From assembly GCA_948567375.1 (NCBI GenBank), contig OX419761.1, positions 40,798,501-40,862,500 on the forward strand: 64,000 nucleotides of DNA, given 5' to 3'. The stretch is from Lunularia cruciata (Eukaryota > Streptophyta > Marchantiopsida > Lunulariales > Lunulariaceae). Below are positions 1 to 10,343 of the stretch, one piece after another. The notes under the pieces were generated by a model, which was given only the letters and a program-made list of their open reading frames with translations, searched no databases and was not told the origin of the DNA. The position numbers and the translations under genes are program-made. Numbering within the stretch: the stretch's first letter is position 1; each line of letters begins with the position of its first letter.

Positions 1-372
1 GTCCTTCAATTAGCACGCTTAAAATTATTGTGAGAGTTGGTACACACATTGAACTAAAATTTTTGAAAGTTGATAGGGTAAATTGCTCACAAAATTATAT
101 GCTCTTTGGAAAATTATACATAGTCTGCCATTTATTCATTTTTTAGTGGACTGTTTTGAAATTTATACAAATATTTAGTGCATAGTATTATACCTTTTGG
201 CCCAAGAATCAGAGAAAGATAATTCTTGAGCAAAAAGTTTTGAGTTTTAAAGTGAGAGGGGTGGTTTTTAGACCAAATCTGAAATATGTATGCTAAATAG
301 AACGATGCATAGGCCAAATGGCTTGATGAAAAGATCTAAAATTTTATAGGGGAGGACACAATATGTTTGTTA
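1..372 (+). other. A1 untranslated leader, left part
   Basis: This stretch aligns base for base, with scattered substitutions, to the leader of A3 (26749-27060) and to the reverse complement of the A4 leader (about 54490-54880). It holds no credible gene. The similarity stops at about position 372, where the Helitron begins, and resumes at 4895. Confidence 0.8.
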
Positions 373-929
373 TCATACTACTAAAAAGCTTTATGCTGGG
401 GCCTAGCTCTTTATGTGGGGTTTTTTGTGCCCTCACCATTGACAACTTTATGTTTATGTTACCGTTGATTTGGCGGGGCTTTTTAAGTCCACAGTCAGAG
501 TTTGGTAGGCATTTTCAAATCCCCAATCAGAGTTTTGCAGGATTTTTTGATATCTTAGGGGAAGATTGATGAAATAGTCAGTTCTGACCATGATTGTGAT
601 TTATCACATCATTGTTATCATCATCGATTGATTTTGTTGTCTCTCAACATACTGAAAGCACGGTGTTCAATCTATGACTTTAACGAGGTTGGGCACCAAA
701 CATATGGTAGCGTGACATTGGTTTGCACTAAATTTTGTGCATGCAAGTAGAAGTTTGAAAAGGCTGTTGCCACAACGGTAAAGTCACGAATGATTCTATC
801 GTTGGCTCTTTTGAGCCACATTTGTTGCTTTTAAATCTATTTTAGGGCTCATCACACAATTTGGAGTCCTTTCTCACTAATATAAGCAACTAAAATCAAG
901 CCTTTGTGTTCACAAGCATGAGAAGCAAT

Positions 930-2845
930 CTTGGCATGAACCTTGCAAGTGAGCATGATGATGTCTATTCTTTTTGTATCAATGGTAAGCTCTATCATCG
1001 GATTGACAATGGCCTCAAACTAGACAATGATGAGCCGGAAAAATATTGCTAGATATATGTTTTTGATCTTGACCTAAAAATGGACCAACATATAGAGGTA
1101 TTTGCTGATCTTGAATTGTCTATGATAGACTCTTTGAATTCCGCTATGCAATCTATAAACCAACTTGTGCAACAATTTGAACATGCCAAGGGTATCTCTA
1201 CAGGCTCTACCAATATTAGGCTAGCTATAAGCAGTCATGCTCTTGCCAAAGAGCACCTTCATCAATTCAACCACTTGATGGCACCTAAAGTCATGGCAGT
1301 TGTCATAGATAACGATCAATTGGCTTTGTCTGATACTGTTTTGCACAAAAATGGTGGAGGCCTTAAATGCATAAATGAATGGCACCTTGCATACAATGCT
1401 CTCTCATACCCAATTTTCTTCTCAAAAGGTGGATATGGATGGTTGATTGAGCTCAAGAATGCCATTGGTGTCACTTTATATCTAGTATTGCCTGTAGAAG
1501 CGTGACATGTCAAATGTCTTACACATGGGTGGTAAAATCTTTCAAAATTTGTTGTTGATCAATATTTGAGAGTTGAGCATGCAAACATGACCTTCATAAG
1601 GCAAAACCAATGCCAACTACAAGTGGAATGCTATCAGTGCCTGGTTGACACAATGTATGGAGATGGTTGGGAGCAAATTGGGCAACAAATCATTTTACAT
1701 GCAACCAACATTGGATCTCCACGGTACATGCAACAAAAGTTTCAGGATAGCATGGCACTGGTGAGGAGCTTTATGAAACCGGATCTCTTCATAACCATGA
1801 CTTGCAATATTGAATGGCCAGAAATTAAGTCCCAGCTCCTGCCGCACTAGAAACCTCAAGACCACCTCGATATTCTGACCCATCTTTTCTATATGAAAAT
1901 GCATGCAATGTTGTGTAAGATTGTTAAACAGAGCATTCTTGATAAGGTCCAAGCCTATTGCTGTGCTATAGAATTCCAAAGGCAGGATTGCCTCCTGTGC
2001 ACTTGCTGGTTTGGTTAGAACAGAAGCTCAATGAGGTTGATGCCATGGACAATTTCATCATAATTGAGATTCCAAATGCTGAAACTCAACCACAATTATT
2101 TGAAGGCGACAAGACCCATATGTTGTACAGTCCTTGTGGCAATGCAAACCCAAGTTGTCCCTAGATGTGTCATGGTGCATATAGTAAGGATTTCCTCAAG
2201 CAGTTCCGCCTTACTTCTGGTATCAATCACCACGGCCGCATGATTTATTATCACTAAGACCAAGGACACATTGCAAGTAAGTACGCTAAGGGATGCTTTA
2301 TCAATTTAGATAGTTGGTTGATGGTCCCCAACAATCCATACTTGCTGTGTAAGTACAACTGTCATATTAAAGGCAGGCATTGCAACTTTGCAAGCTCTAT
2401 TAAATATTTGCACAAGTATGTTTTTAAAGGTCCTTCCCGTAGTGTCCTCAAATCAGATCAAATCATTGACAAAATTGATCAATACCTTGAAGGGCAATAT
2501 ATTGTAGCCCAAGAGGCATGCTGGCATATATTTGGCTTTGAAATCAACCACATGAGCCATAATGTGGTGCGCCTTCTAGTTCATTTGCCTAATAAGCAAT
2601 ATGTCATGTTAGATCTGATTTTGTCATCACTCTCCTCCATCATCAAGGAAAATAGCAAAACTTTGCTAAAAGAGTTCTTTGAGGCTAATTGTCATATTTG
2701 TGCCCAATCACAAGATGAGTTTGATCTTGATGATGTTCTTGATCTATTGCTGACTTATACAGACTTTTTGGTTCATTATTCATGGGACAAGTGTAACACA
2801 AATAGAATTGATGTCAAAATGCCCAAAAGGTTGTCACTTGGATGA
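930..2845 (+). pseudogene. Helitron Rep (N-terminal and HUH nuclease part), decayed
   Basis: Pieces in shifting frames give the Helitron-like N-terminal domain and the rolling-circle Rep nuclease, which nicks DNA and joins ends during transposition. Landmarks in order: a YHRI segment near 990; the 94-codon block 1566-1847 with the family pattern SPRYMQQKFQDSMA and PDLFITMTCN; the HUH region near 1985-2010, reading GLPPVHLLVWL where the family has two histidines, so the first His is lost; and 2318-2842 with MVPNNPYLL and YLHKYVFKG, which keeps the tyrosine/lysine motif. Stops at 1848 and 2161 and several frameshifts make it non-functional. Confidence 0.82.
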
Positions 2846-3399
2846 ACATGGTCCCTATGAGAATGGACACCTTCTACCTTCATGTAATCTTACATCATGT
2901 TGTTCCTTGGAATTGTATGAAGATGTTTGAATGTTTGATAGTATTAAGCATCCCACATTTAAGGCTATTGTGATTGCTTGAGGTCTTCTTGCCAACAATT
3001 CTGAATGGGATTTATGCATGGAAGAGGTAACTACCATTTCCATGCCATCTCAAATTAGGTGGCTATTTGCAACATTATTGGTATTTGGTGATCAGATTGA
3101 TCTATTGAGCTTACTTCAACAACACTATGAGGCAATGTCTAAAGATTTCCACTCCTCAAGTGATAGAGAATGCCAAAAAACACATGGCAAACTCTCTCAA
3201 ATGTTGCTCGGCTTAGCACAACAAATGAGTGTCATCATTTGTGAATATTGAGGTATTTTTTGGAGTATAATGGCTCTATTTGTGACAATGCTGACTTTCA
3301 TGTTTAGGACAATGACAATGACAACAACATTGATGTTGCTAAATTCAACCACTCAATCTTGGATTCACTCAATACTAACTAGTGACTTGCATTTGAATG

Positions 3400-4680
3400 C
3401 ATCAATGCTACTACATGGAATCCCGATTGTCAAGAGAGACTCTTCTTTCTTGACAATCCCGGTGGTATAGGTAAAAAAGTTCATCTACTATACCATTCTT
3501 AGATCACTTTGGTCTTTTGAATATAAGTGCATGGCCATGGTGACAAGTGGCATTGACACTTGCTTGCTTAAGTAGGAACAAACTGCACATTTTGCTTTGG
3601 CAATACCATTGCAACCACATGAGCAATGAACATGCAATGTTAATGCGTGGTCAAACTTGGCGGCCAATATTAGAGAGACAGATTTGATCTTATGGGCTGA
3701 GGCACCAATGGCACACTACTATGCTATCAAGGCCGTCAATTGCATATTTAGTGACTTGCTTGGGGTCAGTGCACACTTAAGAGGAAAAGTGGTCCTATTT
3801 GGTGATGAATTTCAACAAATTCTTCTTGTGGTTTTAAGGTGGTCAAAATGCAACTATCAATGCTTGTTTGTAGAAAACACATCTATGGCCTTTGATGTCA
3901 ATGTTTAAATTAATGACCAACATGTGCCTTCAAACCCGTCCTAAGTTCCAATCCTTCTTGCTCAACATTGGCAAAGGTAGAATTGTTTGGCGGTTTGATG
4001 TCCCACGATCAATGATTGCAACCAATAATTCTCTTGATGGCATTATTGTTGACATCTTCAATGATCCTTTAGACTTCTTGAATTGAGTCATTCTCACCAT
4101 TCACAATAAAAATGCTCAGATGATCAACTGCCAAGTGATAGAGAAAATGCCAAGGGATTTACACGTCTACCTTAGCACAAATTCCATAAACAATGATGAT
4201 GGAGTCAATGCAAAAAATTACCCAATGGAGTTTCTCAACTTGCTTTACTTCAGCAACCTTCCTCCACACAGGCTTGAGCTCAAAGTTGGCCAATTCATCA
4301 TGCTATTGAGGAATCTGAATCCTTCTATGAGATTATGCAACGGCACCAGTCTACAACTAACCATAGTTACAAGGTCAATTCTATTGTGCAGGATTGTTGA
4401 AGTGTAGTATAGAAGGAGAGAGGTGTTGTTCCCGCAAATCCACCATGTTGGCACTAATAATCCTTGATATCCTTTCACCTTAAATAGGAAATAGTTTCTA
4501 GTCACGGGTGCGTTCACAATAATGGTCAACAAATCACAAGGTCAGTCAATTAATCATGTTAGTATATTCCTTAACCATAAGGCATTTATACACGGTCAAT
4601 TGTGTGTGGCACTTTCGTGAGGTCATTATTCAAAAAAGATAAAGGTTGCTAATAGGACATCCGCTAATACCATTACAATA
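3400..4680 (+). pseudogene. Helitron PIF1-like helicase domain, decayed
   Basis: This is the C-terminal superfamily-1 (Pif1-type) DNA helicase of the Helitron protein. Visible motifs: Walker A region NPGGIGKKF (about 3454-3480), where the usual T after GK is now K; Walker B region LILWAEAPM (about 3684-3710), where the usual DEAPM aspartate has become A; GKVVLFGDEFQQILLVV (about 3789-3830); a C-terminal LRLCNGT-like segment (about 4320-4350); and VNKSQGQSINHV plus a GQLCVALS segment (4520-4620). Damage to both Walker motifs and several stops show it is dead. Confidence 0.8.
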
Positions 4681-4894
4681 GATAATGTTGTATTTAGAGA
4701 AGCTATTGTGGACTAAGCCAAAGTTAAATCTTTGCATGTTTGGGGTTCATGCATTACAATGTCCCTCGGCTTTAGTCTACAATTGTGAATCTGAATGCTT
4801 GGCATTTTTGTTGAAAAAATTTAACATATGAAACTCTAATAAACTACATTGCATTAACATACATTTTGTGATCAAAGAGCATACCAATTGCTAG

Positions 4895-5575
4895 TCAATC
4901 ATGAAAAATTTCAAAGGATTATGACATACTAGTTGAGAGAATTTAGTGACATTGTGAGGAAGGGTCAATTCTATAGAGTTGAGATCTCATGCATGAGGAG
5001 TGTGAGAGCAACAAAAAGCATGTTTGAGTGCTTAGACTCATCTTGGGAACATAGAGGGTCACTAAGAGTGGAAATTGAGGTTATATAAGGTTCTCCAAAG
5101 GTTTGTGGTGATTGTAGGGGTAGACTTGAAGAAAAGAGAGTTTAGAATAGAATTTGAAGACAATGTTGAGAGGATACAAAAACCTACACCACTTGGAGGA
5201 AAGAGTGAGTCTAAGTGCTTTTCATATAGAGAGAAGGGATATAAGGCAAGTTCATATCCATTGACCTTTGAGAGCAAGAGATTGAGGGAAAGGTGAGGGT
5301 AACTTGACTTGGGTTTGCATGTTAGACCTTCTTCACCAAGATTGGGAGGAAGAAGATCTAAGACCAAGGAGTTGTGTGAGGTTTGTGGAGTGGAAGGACT
5401 TCCAAAAAGACATGAGTGTAGTGGAGTAAAAGTAATTTTGGAGACTTTGGTGAAGGATCTTGGAGAGAGTATTAGTCAAACTATAGAAATACTACCACTT
5501 TCATCAGCTATAAATATTATATTAGTGATGGAGATAATCTTTCAACTTATGGATAAACTATCCATGAAGGTTTGA
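4895..5575 (+). pseudogene. A1 ORF0: zinc-knuckle ORF upstream of gag, decayed
   Basis: A family-A coding block lying before gag, found also in A3, A4 and A5. Recognisable parts are a hydrophilic N-terminal piece read from about 5075, a CCHC-like knuckle that here reads CFSYREKGYKASSY (two cysteines changed to Y, so broken), the segment SSPRLGGRRSKTKELCEVCG, and a CEVC...HEC cluster at about 5375-5420. A stop at 5297 splits it. The function is unknown. Ogre/Tat-type gypsy elements are known to carry an extra ORF upstream of gag, and this may be an analogue, but I see no sequence proof of homology. Confidence 0.65.
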
Positions 5576-5744
5576 TTAATATACACTCTAGGATTTGATG
5601 TTGCTATAGAAATCTTGGAGTAACCTAACCCTTTTATATCCCCTAGAGTGGATTATTCTCAAATAGTGTTAGTCATATACATATTGTATTAGTTATAGAG
5701 TGAGAAAAAATTGAGAGAAAAGAGAAAGATAATGAGGGGCTAAG

Positions 5745-6418
5745 ATGGGGAAACTTCTGGTTTTCTTTGGCAAGGATGAAGAAGATGTGGAGGCCTTTGT
5801 GAGAGACTTCAAGAAAGCTTGCATAAGAAATAATGAGAGGAGAAAGAATAAGTGGGTCTCATTATTACCGGATTTCTTTGAGGATGCAACACTTACATGG
5901 TATGAGTCAAAATACCAAAAGAGAGAGAAGAGAGATAGGCAAGTTTGAAGAGTCTTGGGAGAATTTGACTTCAACTCTTCCAAGAAGAGTCTTGGGAGAG
6001 TTTGACTTCAATACTCATTGAGAATTTTCTTCCAAATGAGAGTTAATGAGTGAGGTTACCTTCCTCAAACAAGGAGATGGAGAGAAAGTGAGAGTCTATG
6101 TAGAAAGAGTGGAGAAGTTAGAATCCAGATTTTGCATAATGTTGAGGAAAGATGGAGATGATGGAGACTACTATGATTGGCATAAGATCCATGCTCACCA
6201 AGAATTTTGTGGGAGGGTTGAGACCACAAATAAGAAGCAAGGTGAGATATGAAAAACCTTCTTCCAAGGTTGAAGCTATGAAGATTGCAATTTATATGGA
6301 TGAGAATTTGGAAGGGAATGAGAGTGATTTGGTGGTGAAGGAGGTTGTGCATCCTCCTCAAGGCTATAGATATGGCCGACCTTTTGATACTTTGGTGGTA
6401 AGGGTTGCACCACAAGAA
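5745..6418 (+). pseudogene. A1 gag, truncated and frameshifted
   Basis: The nucleocapsid/capsid polyprotein begins MGKLLVFFGKDEEDVEAF, the same start as in A3 (33567) and A4 (53628, minus), so this ATG is well supported. Capsid-like segments follow (LTWYESKYQKRE, then SEVTFLKQGDGEKV near 6049). A frameshift near 6150 moves the reading to IGIRSMLTKNFVGGLRPQIR. The ORF ends at 6422, where gag is fused directly to the RNase H region. The zinc knuckle, protease and RT present in A3 and A4 have been deleted. Confidence 0.8.
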
Positions 6419-7786
6419 GGGTAGATGGTTTCAATAGAAAAGGACTACTCTATCACAGAGGGAAGGATTGGCAATGATCTTTGGTCTCAAGAAATTTAGA
6501 CACTACTTGATTGGAAGGAAAGTCATCATTGCCATAGATCACAAGGCTTTGAAGTACATCTTCAACAAGCCTAATGTGGAAGGGAGACTAGCAAGATAGA
6601 TGATACTCTTGTCTGAGTATGACTACACTATTGAGGATAGGCCAAGGAAGAAGCATGCAAATGCAGATTTGTTATCTAGGGCCTATGATCATGATGGAGA
6701 TGAGCCAGTGGATGATTCCTTCTCGGATGAGGAGCTCATGAAAATTTCAATCACTCAAGAGTTTCCAATGGAGTACAAGAAGACTGTGGATTTTGTGACA
6801 AGAAGTAGCTATCCAAAAGAGATGCATGCTAGGGAGAGGAAGACCCTTGCAACAAGATCTAGACCTTACACAATGGTGGAGGATATTCTTTTTCACCAAG
6901 GAGTACATGGTCTACTTGCAGAGCAGGAAGAGTCTTTCCTACTCATAAAGGAGTTTCATGAAGGTTTAGTATGTGGAGGACACTTTTCAAGAAAGGTGAT
7001 TGCTTTCAAGATTCTAGATGCAAGTTACCATTGGAGAGGGATTTTTAATGATTGTCTTGATTATTGCAAAACTTGTCATGTTTGTGCATCCTTCTCAAGG
7101 CTCTAGGTATGGTGGACCTTTTTATACTTTGGTGGCAAGGGTTGCACCACAAGAAGGGTAGATGGTTTCAATAGAAAAGAACTACTCTATCATAGAGAGA
7201 GAAGGGTTGGCAGTGATCTTTGGTCTCAAGAAGTTTAGACACTACTTGATTGGAAGGAATGCCACCATTGTCACATATAACAAGGATTTGTAGTACATCT
7301 TCAATAAGCCTAATGTGGAAGGGAGGCTAGTAGGGTGGATGATACTCTTGTCTGAGTATGACTACACCATTGAGGATTGGCCAAGGAAGAAACATGCAAA
7401 TGTAGATTTGCTATCTAGGACCTACAATCATGATGGAGATGAGCCAATGGATGATTCCTTTTCAAATGAGGAGCTCATGACAATCTCAATCACTCAAGAG
7501 GTTCCAATGGAGTACAAGGAGACGGTGGACTTTGTAACAAGAGGTAACTATTCAGAAGAGATGCATGCTAGGGAGAGGAAGGCCCTTACAATAGGATCTA
7601 GATCTTACACAATGGTGGAGGATACTCTTTTTCACCAAGGATAAAATGGTCTACTTTGAAGAGTAGTGAGTGAGGAGGAGTCTATCTTACTCATAAAGGA
7701 GTTTCATGAAGGTTTAGTATGTAGAGGACACTTTGCTGAAAAGGTGACTACTTTCAAGATTTTAGATGCATGTTACCATTGGAGAG
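6347..7786 (+). repeat. Tandem duplication inside A1 (737-bp period)
   Basis: Unit 1 (6347-7083) and unit 2 (7084-7786) each start with TTGTGCATCC or a close variant, run through the same gag/RNase H deletion junction (around 6421 and 7158), then carry the RNase H tail and integrase zinc region. The first unit stops within the integrase KTCHV motif and the second begins at once. Because both copies share the internal deletion, the deletion came before the duplication. Confidence 0.85.
6423..7106 (+). pseudogene. A1 RNase H tail and integrase zinc domain, unit 1
   Basis: Begins in the RNase H connection region (DHKALKYIFNKPNVEGRL near 6538) and passes through an in-frame stop at 6598 into an open block 6600-7104. 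This contains DYTIEDRPRKKHANADLLSR, the spacer typical of family A, and the integrase HHCC zinc finger (HEG...GGHF...YCKTCHVC, about 6957-7087). The reading ends shortly after the zinc finger because the duplication unit ends there. The integrase catalytic core is absent from this unit. Confidence 0.78.
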
Positions 7787-8437
7787 GCTAATTATCCTAC
7801 CAAGTGGGTAGAGGCTAGACCATTGAAGGACAAGAATGAATATGAAGTTGGGAGATTTCTTTATGAGTGCATTATCACTAGGTTTGGGTGCCCTTTGGAG
7901 TTGGTTTCTGGTAGAGGAGAAGAGTTTACAAGAAACATTACTACAACCATGCTACAACATGTCTCTATTACACATAGAGTAACTACATCCTATAAGCCAA
8001 ATTCCAATAGCTTGGTAGAGAGAACCAATCAGACCTTGTGCATGATGTTGGCCAAATATGCAGAAATGGAGGGGGCTAAACATCAATGGGACAAGAGGAT
8101 TCATGTAGTTTTGTGGGAGTATAGGACAACAATGAAGACTTCCACCAAATATTCTCCATTTCAATTGGTATATGGTATTAAGTCTACCTTACCTATTCAC
8201 TTTGATCTTTTTACCTTCCAAAGCATTCATATGAGATTGGAGAAAGCACAAGGAGGTGATGTAGAGAAGTCAAGGAAGGATCAACTCATGGAATTAGAAG
8301 AGGTAAGAGCAGTTGCTATGGTTCAATTGGAGCAAGGCCAAAGGAAACAAAAGGAGAGCTATGACAAGAGACAAGGCAAGAAGAAGGTGGAGCCTTTCAA
8401 AGAAGGTGATTGGGTACTGTTGTTTAACTCTATTTGA
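7163..8437 (+). pseudogene. A1 RNase H tail and integrase, unit 2 with core
   Basis: Second unit: RNase H end (7163-7400), spacer, a damaged zinc finger, then a deletion at about 7787 that removes the second half of the zinc finger and the first catalytic Asp. The remaining integrase core reads YPTKWVEARPLKDKNEYEVG, then LVSGRGEEFTR where family members have SDRG or SYRG (second Asp lost), then VERTNQTLCMMLAKYAEMEG, which keeps the catalytic Glu. The C-terminus (KKVEPFKEGDWVLLF) reaches a stop at 8435. No chromodomain follows. The enzyme is inactive. Confidence 0.8.
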
Positions 8438-8642
8438 TTCAAGAGAGTGAAAAAGAGGTTTCTGCTTAAGTACTTTAGACCTTTTATAATGGAGTAGGTG
8501 TGGGGCAGTTACACTTATGATCTCAAGGAGTTGAGAGGAAGACACTTTGATAAGAAAAACCATGAAAAGTTTGGAGATGTATCATAGAAGGTAGAGAGAC
8601 CTTCACTTTGAGGACAAAGTGAAATCTTAGTCTGGGGGTAAA

Positions 8643-9332
8643 TGTAACAACCATTTGTGCATGCATGTGCTATTGTGATATTTAGTTTGGCATTATAAGT
8701 ACTTGAGAGATATATTTATATAGAGATAAAGGATAGTTCTATATTAATCATGATTAGCTAAAGTTAGTCATAGCTAAGATAGAGGGAACCTTACCTTAGA
8801 GGAAGTGGAAAAGATGAGCACTACTATTTTGGATTCTAGTGTACTGACTTGGTATTATTCCTAAGTGTTTGCCTTTGAGGAAAGAGTTGAGAACTCTTGG
8901 ACCCACAAGCCTTTTTGTTTTGGATTCTTCTAAGTCCAAAAATAGCCCATGTGAAGGAATCCTTGACTTAGTGGTTAGGTCAAGATAAGACCACATGTTT
9001 AGGAGAATATTCCCATGAGTATGGGTATTCCTTTAGCTTTTTGACTTTATTTGACTGTTAGCCTAGTAACTTGAGTTACTCCAATTATTAGTAAACTTTG
9101 GTGTGTAACTATTTCACAAGTATATAAAATAGTGGTGAGGAGGTACTCATCATCCTTTCATTTGCAACTATCTCTCTCTCATTAAGTTCTCTAGTGAGCA
9201 ATGTATTGAGTCTTGAAGTGTTAGCCTTGAAGGAGTATGATGGAGTTGGGGTTCTTTGTCTTCTTAGTCCATGGTACGCTACCATAATAGCGATTAGAGG
9301 TTCATCTTGAGTGAGAAATAGGCTGGCTCATA
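8643..9332 (+). repeat. A1 3' LTR
   Basis: Begins TGTAACAACC directly after the polypurine tract CTGGGGGTAAA and ends ...GGCTGGCTCATA, a decayed form of the family end GGCTCACA. Its length, 690 bp, matches the 692-bp LTRs of A3 (42132-42823) and A4 (55181-55872). A TATA box TATATAAAAT lies at 9121-9130, so U3 is about 480 bp and R-U5 about 210 bp. Confidence 0.88.
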
Positions 9333-10289
9333 GGTCTTCCTAGCTTCCACCCTTTTGGCTAGTTGGCAACCAATTTCCTCTCCTTGAATTGGGCCTCAAA
9401 ATCTATCTTTGCTCTGGTCCTCCAATCTTCTTGTCCTTACATTCTTGATCTCCACTAATGGATTTGGATCATTTAGTAGACATTGGACAAAACTTCCTCT
9501 TCTTTCCTACTTGGTTTAACCAATTTCCCTTGTACCGATACCAAGACTAAGGGTTTGATTATTTCTATGTTTCACTTATCATCCCATCCTCATGATAAGC
9601 ATGCCACTTAGAGATCATGGCTCAAAACATAGAACAACTTCTTATAGTCTGTCCCTTCATACTCAAAGTTGGATTTGTAGCTCCCAATAGACTTCTGGTT
9701 GGGGTATAGATTTGGTTCCTAAACTTGGACTGGAGCACATGGTCCTTGATGTGGACCTTTATTGTCTCCTTGAATTGGATCTTGACTCTAAGACAAAGAT
9801 TTCATAAAGATACCTTCTTTGTGCTCCATAGTTGTTTTTATTCCACTTAGAAATCAAGTTTGATAGACCAAGCTTAGGTTCAATTGGCTGATAACTCTCA
9901 ATCTACCTACCTCCTATACCCAACACCTTGGTGCTCAGTTTTTAGGTTGGGGAAGGACTCTTGGTCCTTACCCCGATGGTACATAGAAATTTTGAGATCA
10001 AGCTTGCTTGGATAAGTGATAGGGAAAATATACAACATAGTGCTAGCCAAAGTTGTGGACTTTTGGATTACCAACTCCCCAATATTAGATGGTGTTGGAT
10101 AAATTCTCCCATTTGGTGATTTGGAGCACTCTAAGGGATAGGCACTAGTGTTGTATTAGGGATAAAGCAGATTTGGTCCACATTGGATTGCCATGTACAA
10201 ACCAAAATTGACCCACCACCAAAGGTCTACTCTAGAGCTCACTATGTTATGGGATTGGATACCATCACTAAAGGATCCTTTGAATCACC

Positions 10290-10343
10290 TACCCTCCCTC
10301 CCTCCCTCCCTACCTACTTACCTCCCTTCCTCACTCCTCTCCC
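10290..10343 (+). repeat. (CCCT)n / CCTC-rich microsatellite
   Basis: Four to five near-perfect CCCT units (ACCCTCCCTCCCTCCCTCCC) run into degenerate CCTA and CCTTCC repeats, giving a strongly pyrimidine-rich plus strand. Confidence 0.85.

Larger units (their letters stand above)
373..4894 (+). mobile_element. Helitron (autonomous type, decayed), inserted in A1 leader
   Basis: A rolling-circle transposon of 4522 bp. Its left end begins TCATACTACTAAAAAG, close to the TC...TACTACT start of plant Helitrons. Its right end is CTAG, fitting the CTRR rule, and the insertion lies between A (372) and T (4895) with no target duplication, as expected. Removing it joins leader halves that are continuous in A3 and A4. 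It encodes a Rep/helicase protein now broken by many stops. The usual GC-rich hairpin just inside the 3' end is not obvious; only a 4-bp stem (AGCA/TGCT) sits there. Ends were set by comparison with related A copies, so the left boundary could be off by a few bases. Confidence 0.82.
1..9332 (+). mobile_element. Ty3/gypsy family A, copy A1 (5' truncated by window edge)
   Basis: A decayed LTR retrotransposon whose 5' LTR lies left of the window. Order seen: leader (1-372), Helitron insertion (373-4894), rest of leader and ORF0 (4895-5520), gag (5745-6418), RNase H and integrase pieces in a tandem duplication (6347-7786), integrase core and C-terminus (7787-8600), PPT and 3' LTR (8643-9332). The same layout recurs in A3 (plus strand) and in A4 and A5 (minus strand), which allowed the parts to be aligned. 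The RT style and the absence of a chromodomain place it outside the chromoviruses, nearest to Athila/Tat by inference. Protease and reverse transcriptase are missing from this copy. Confidence 0.85.

Noticed and set aside
1080-1505. A separate host gene with a 141-codon ORF
   Set aside because: It is continuous in motif order with the Helitron protein N-terminus and lies between confirmed Helitron ends.
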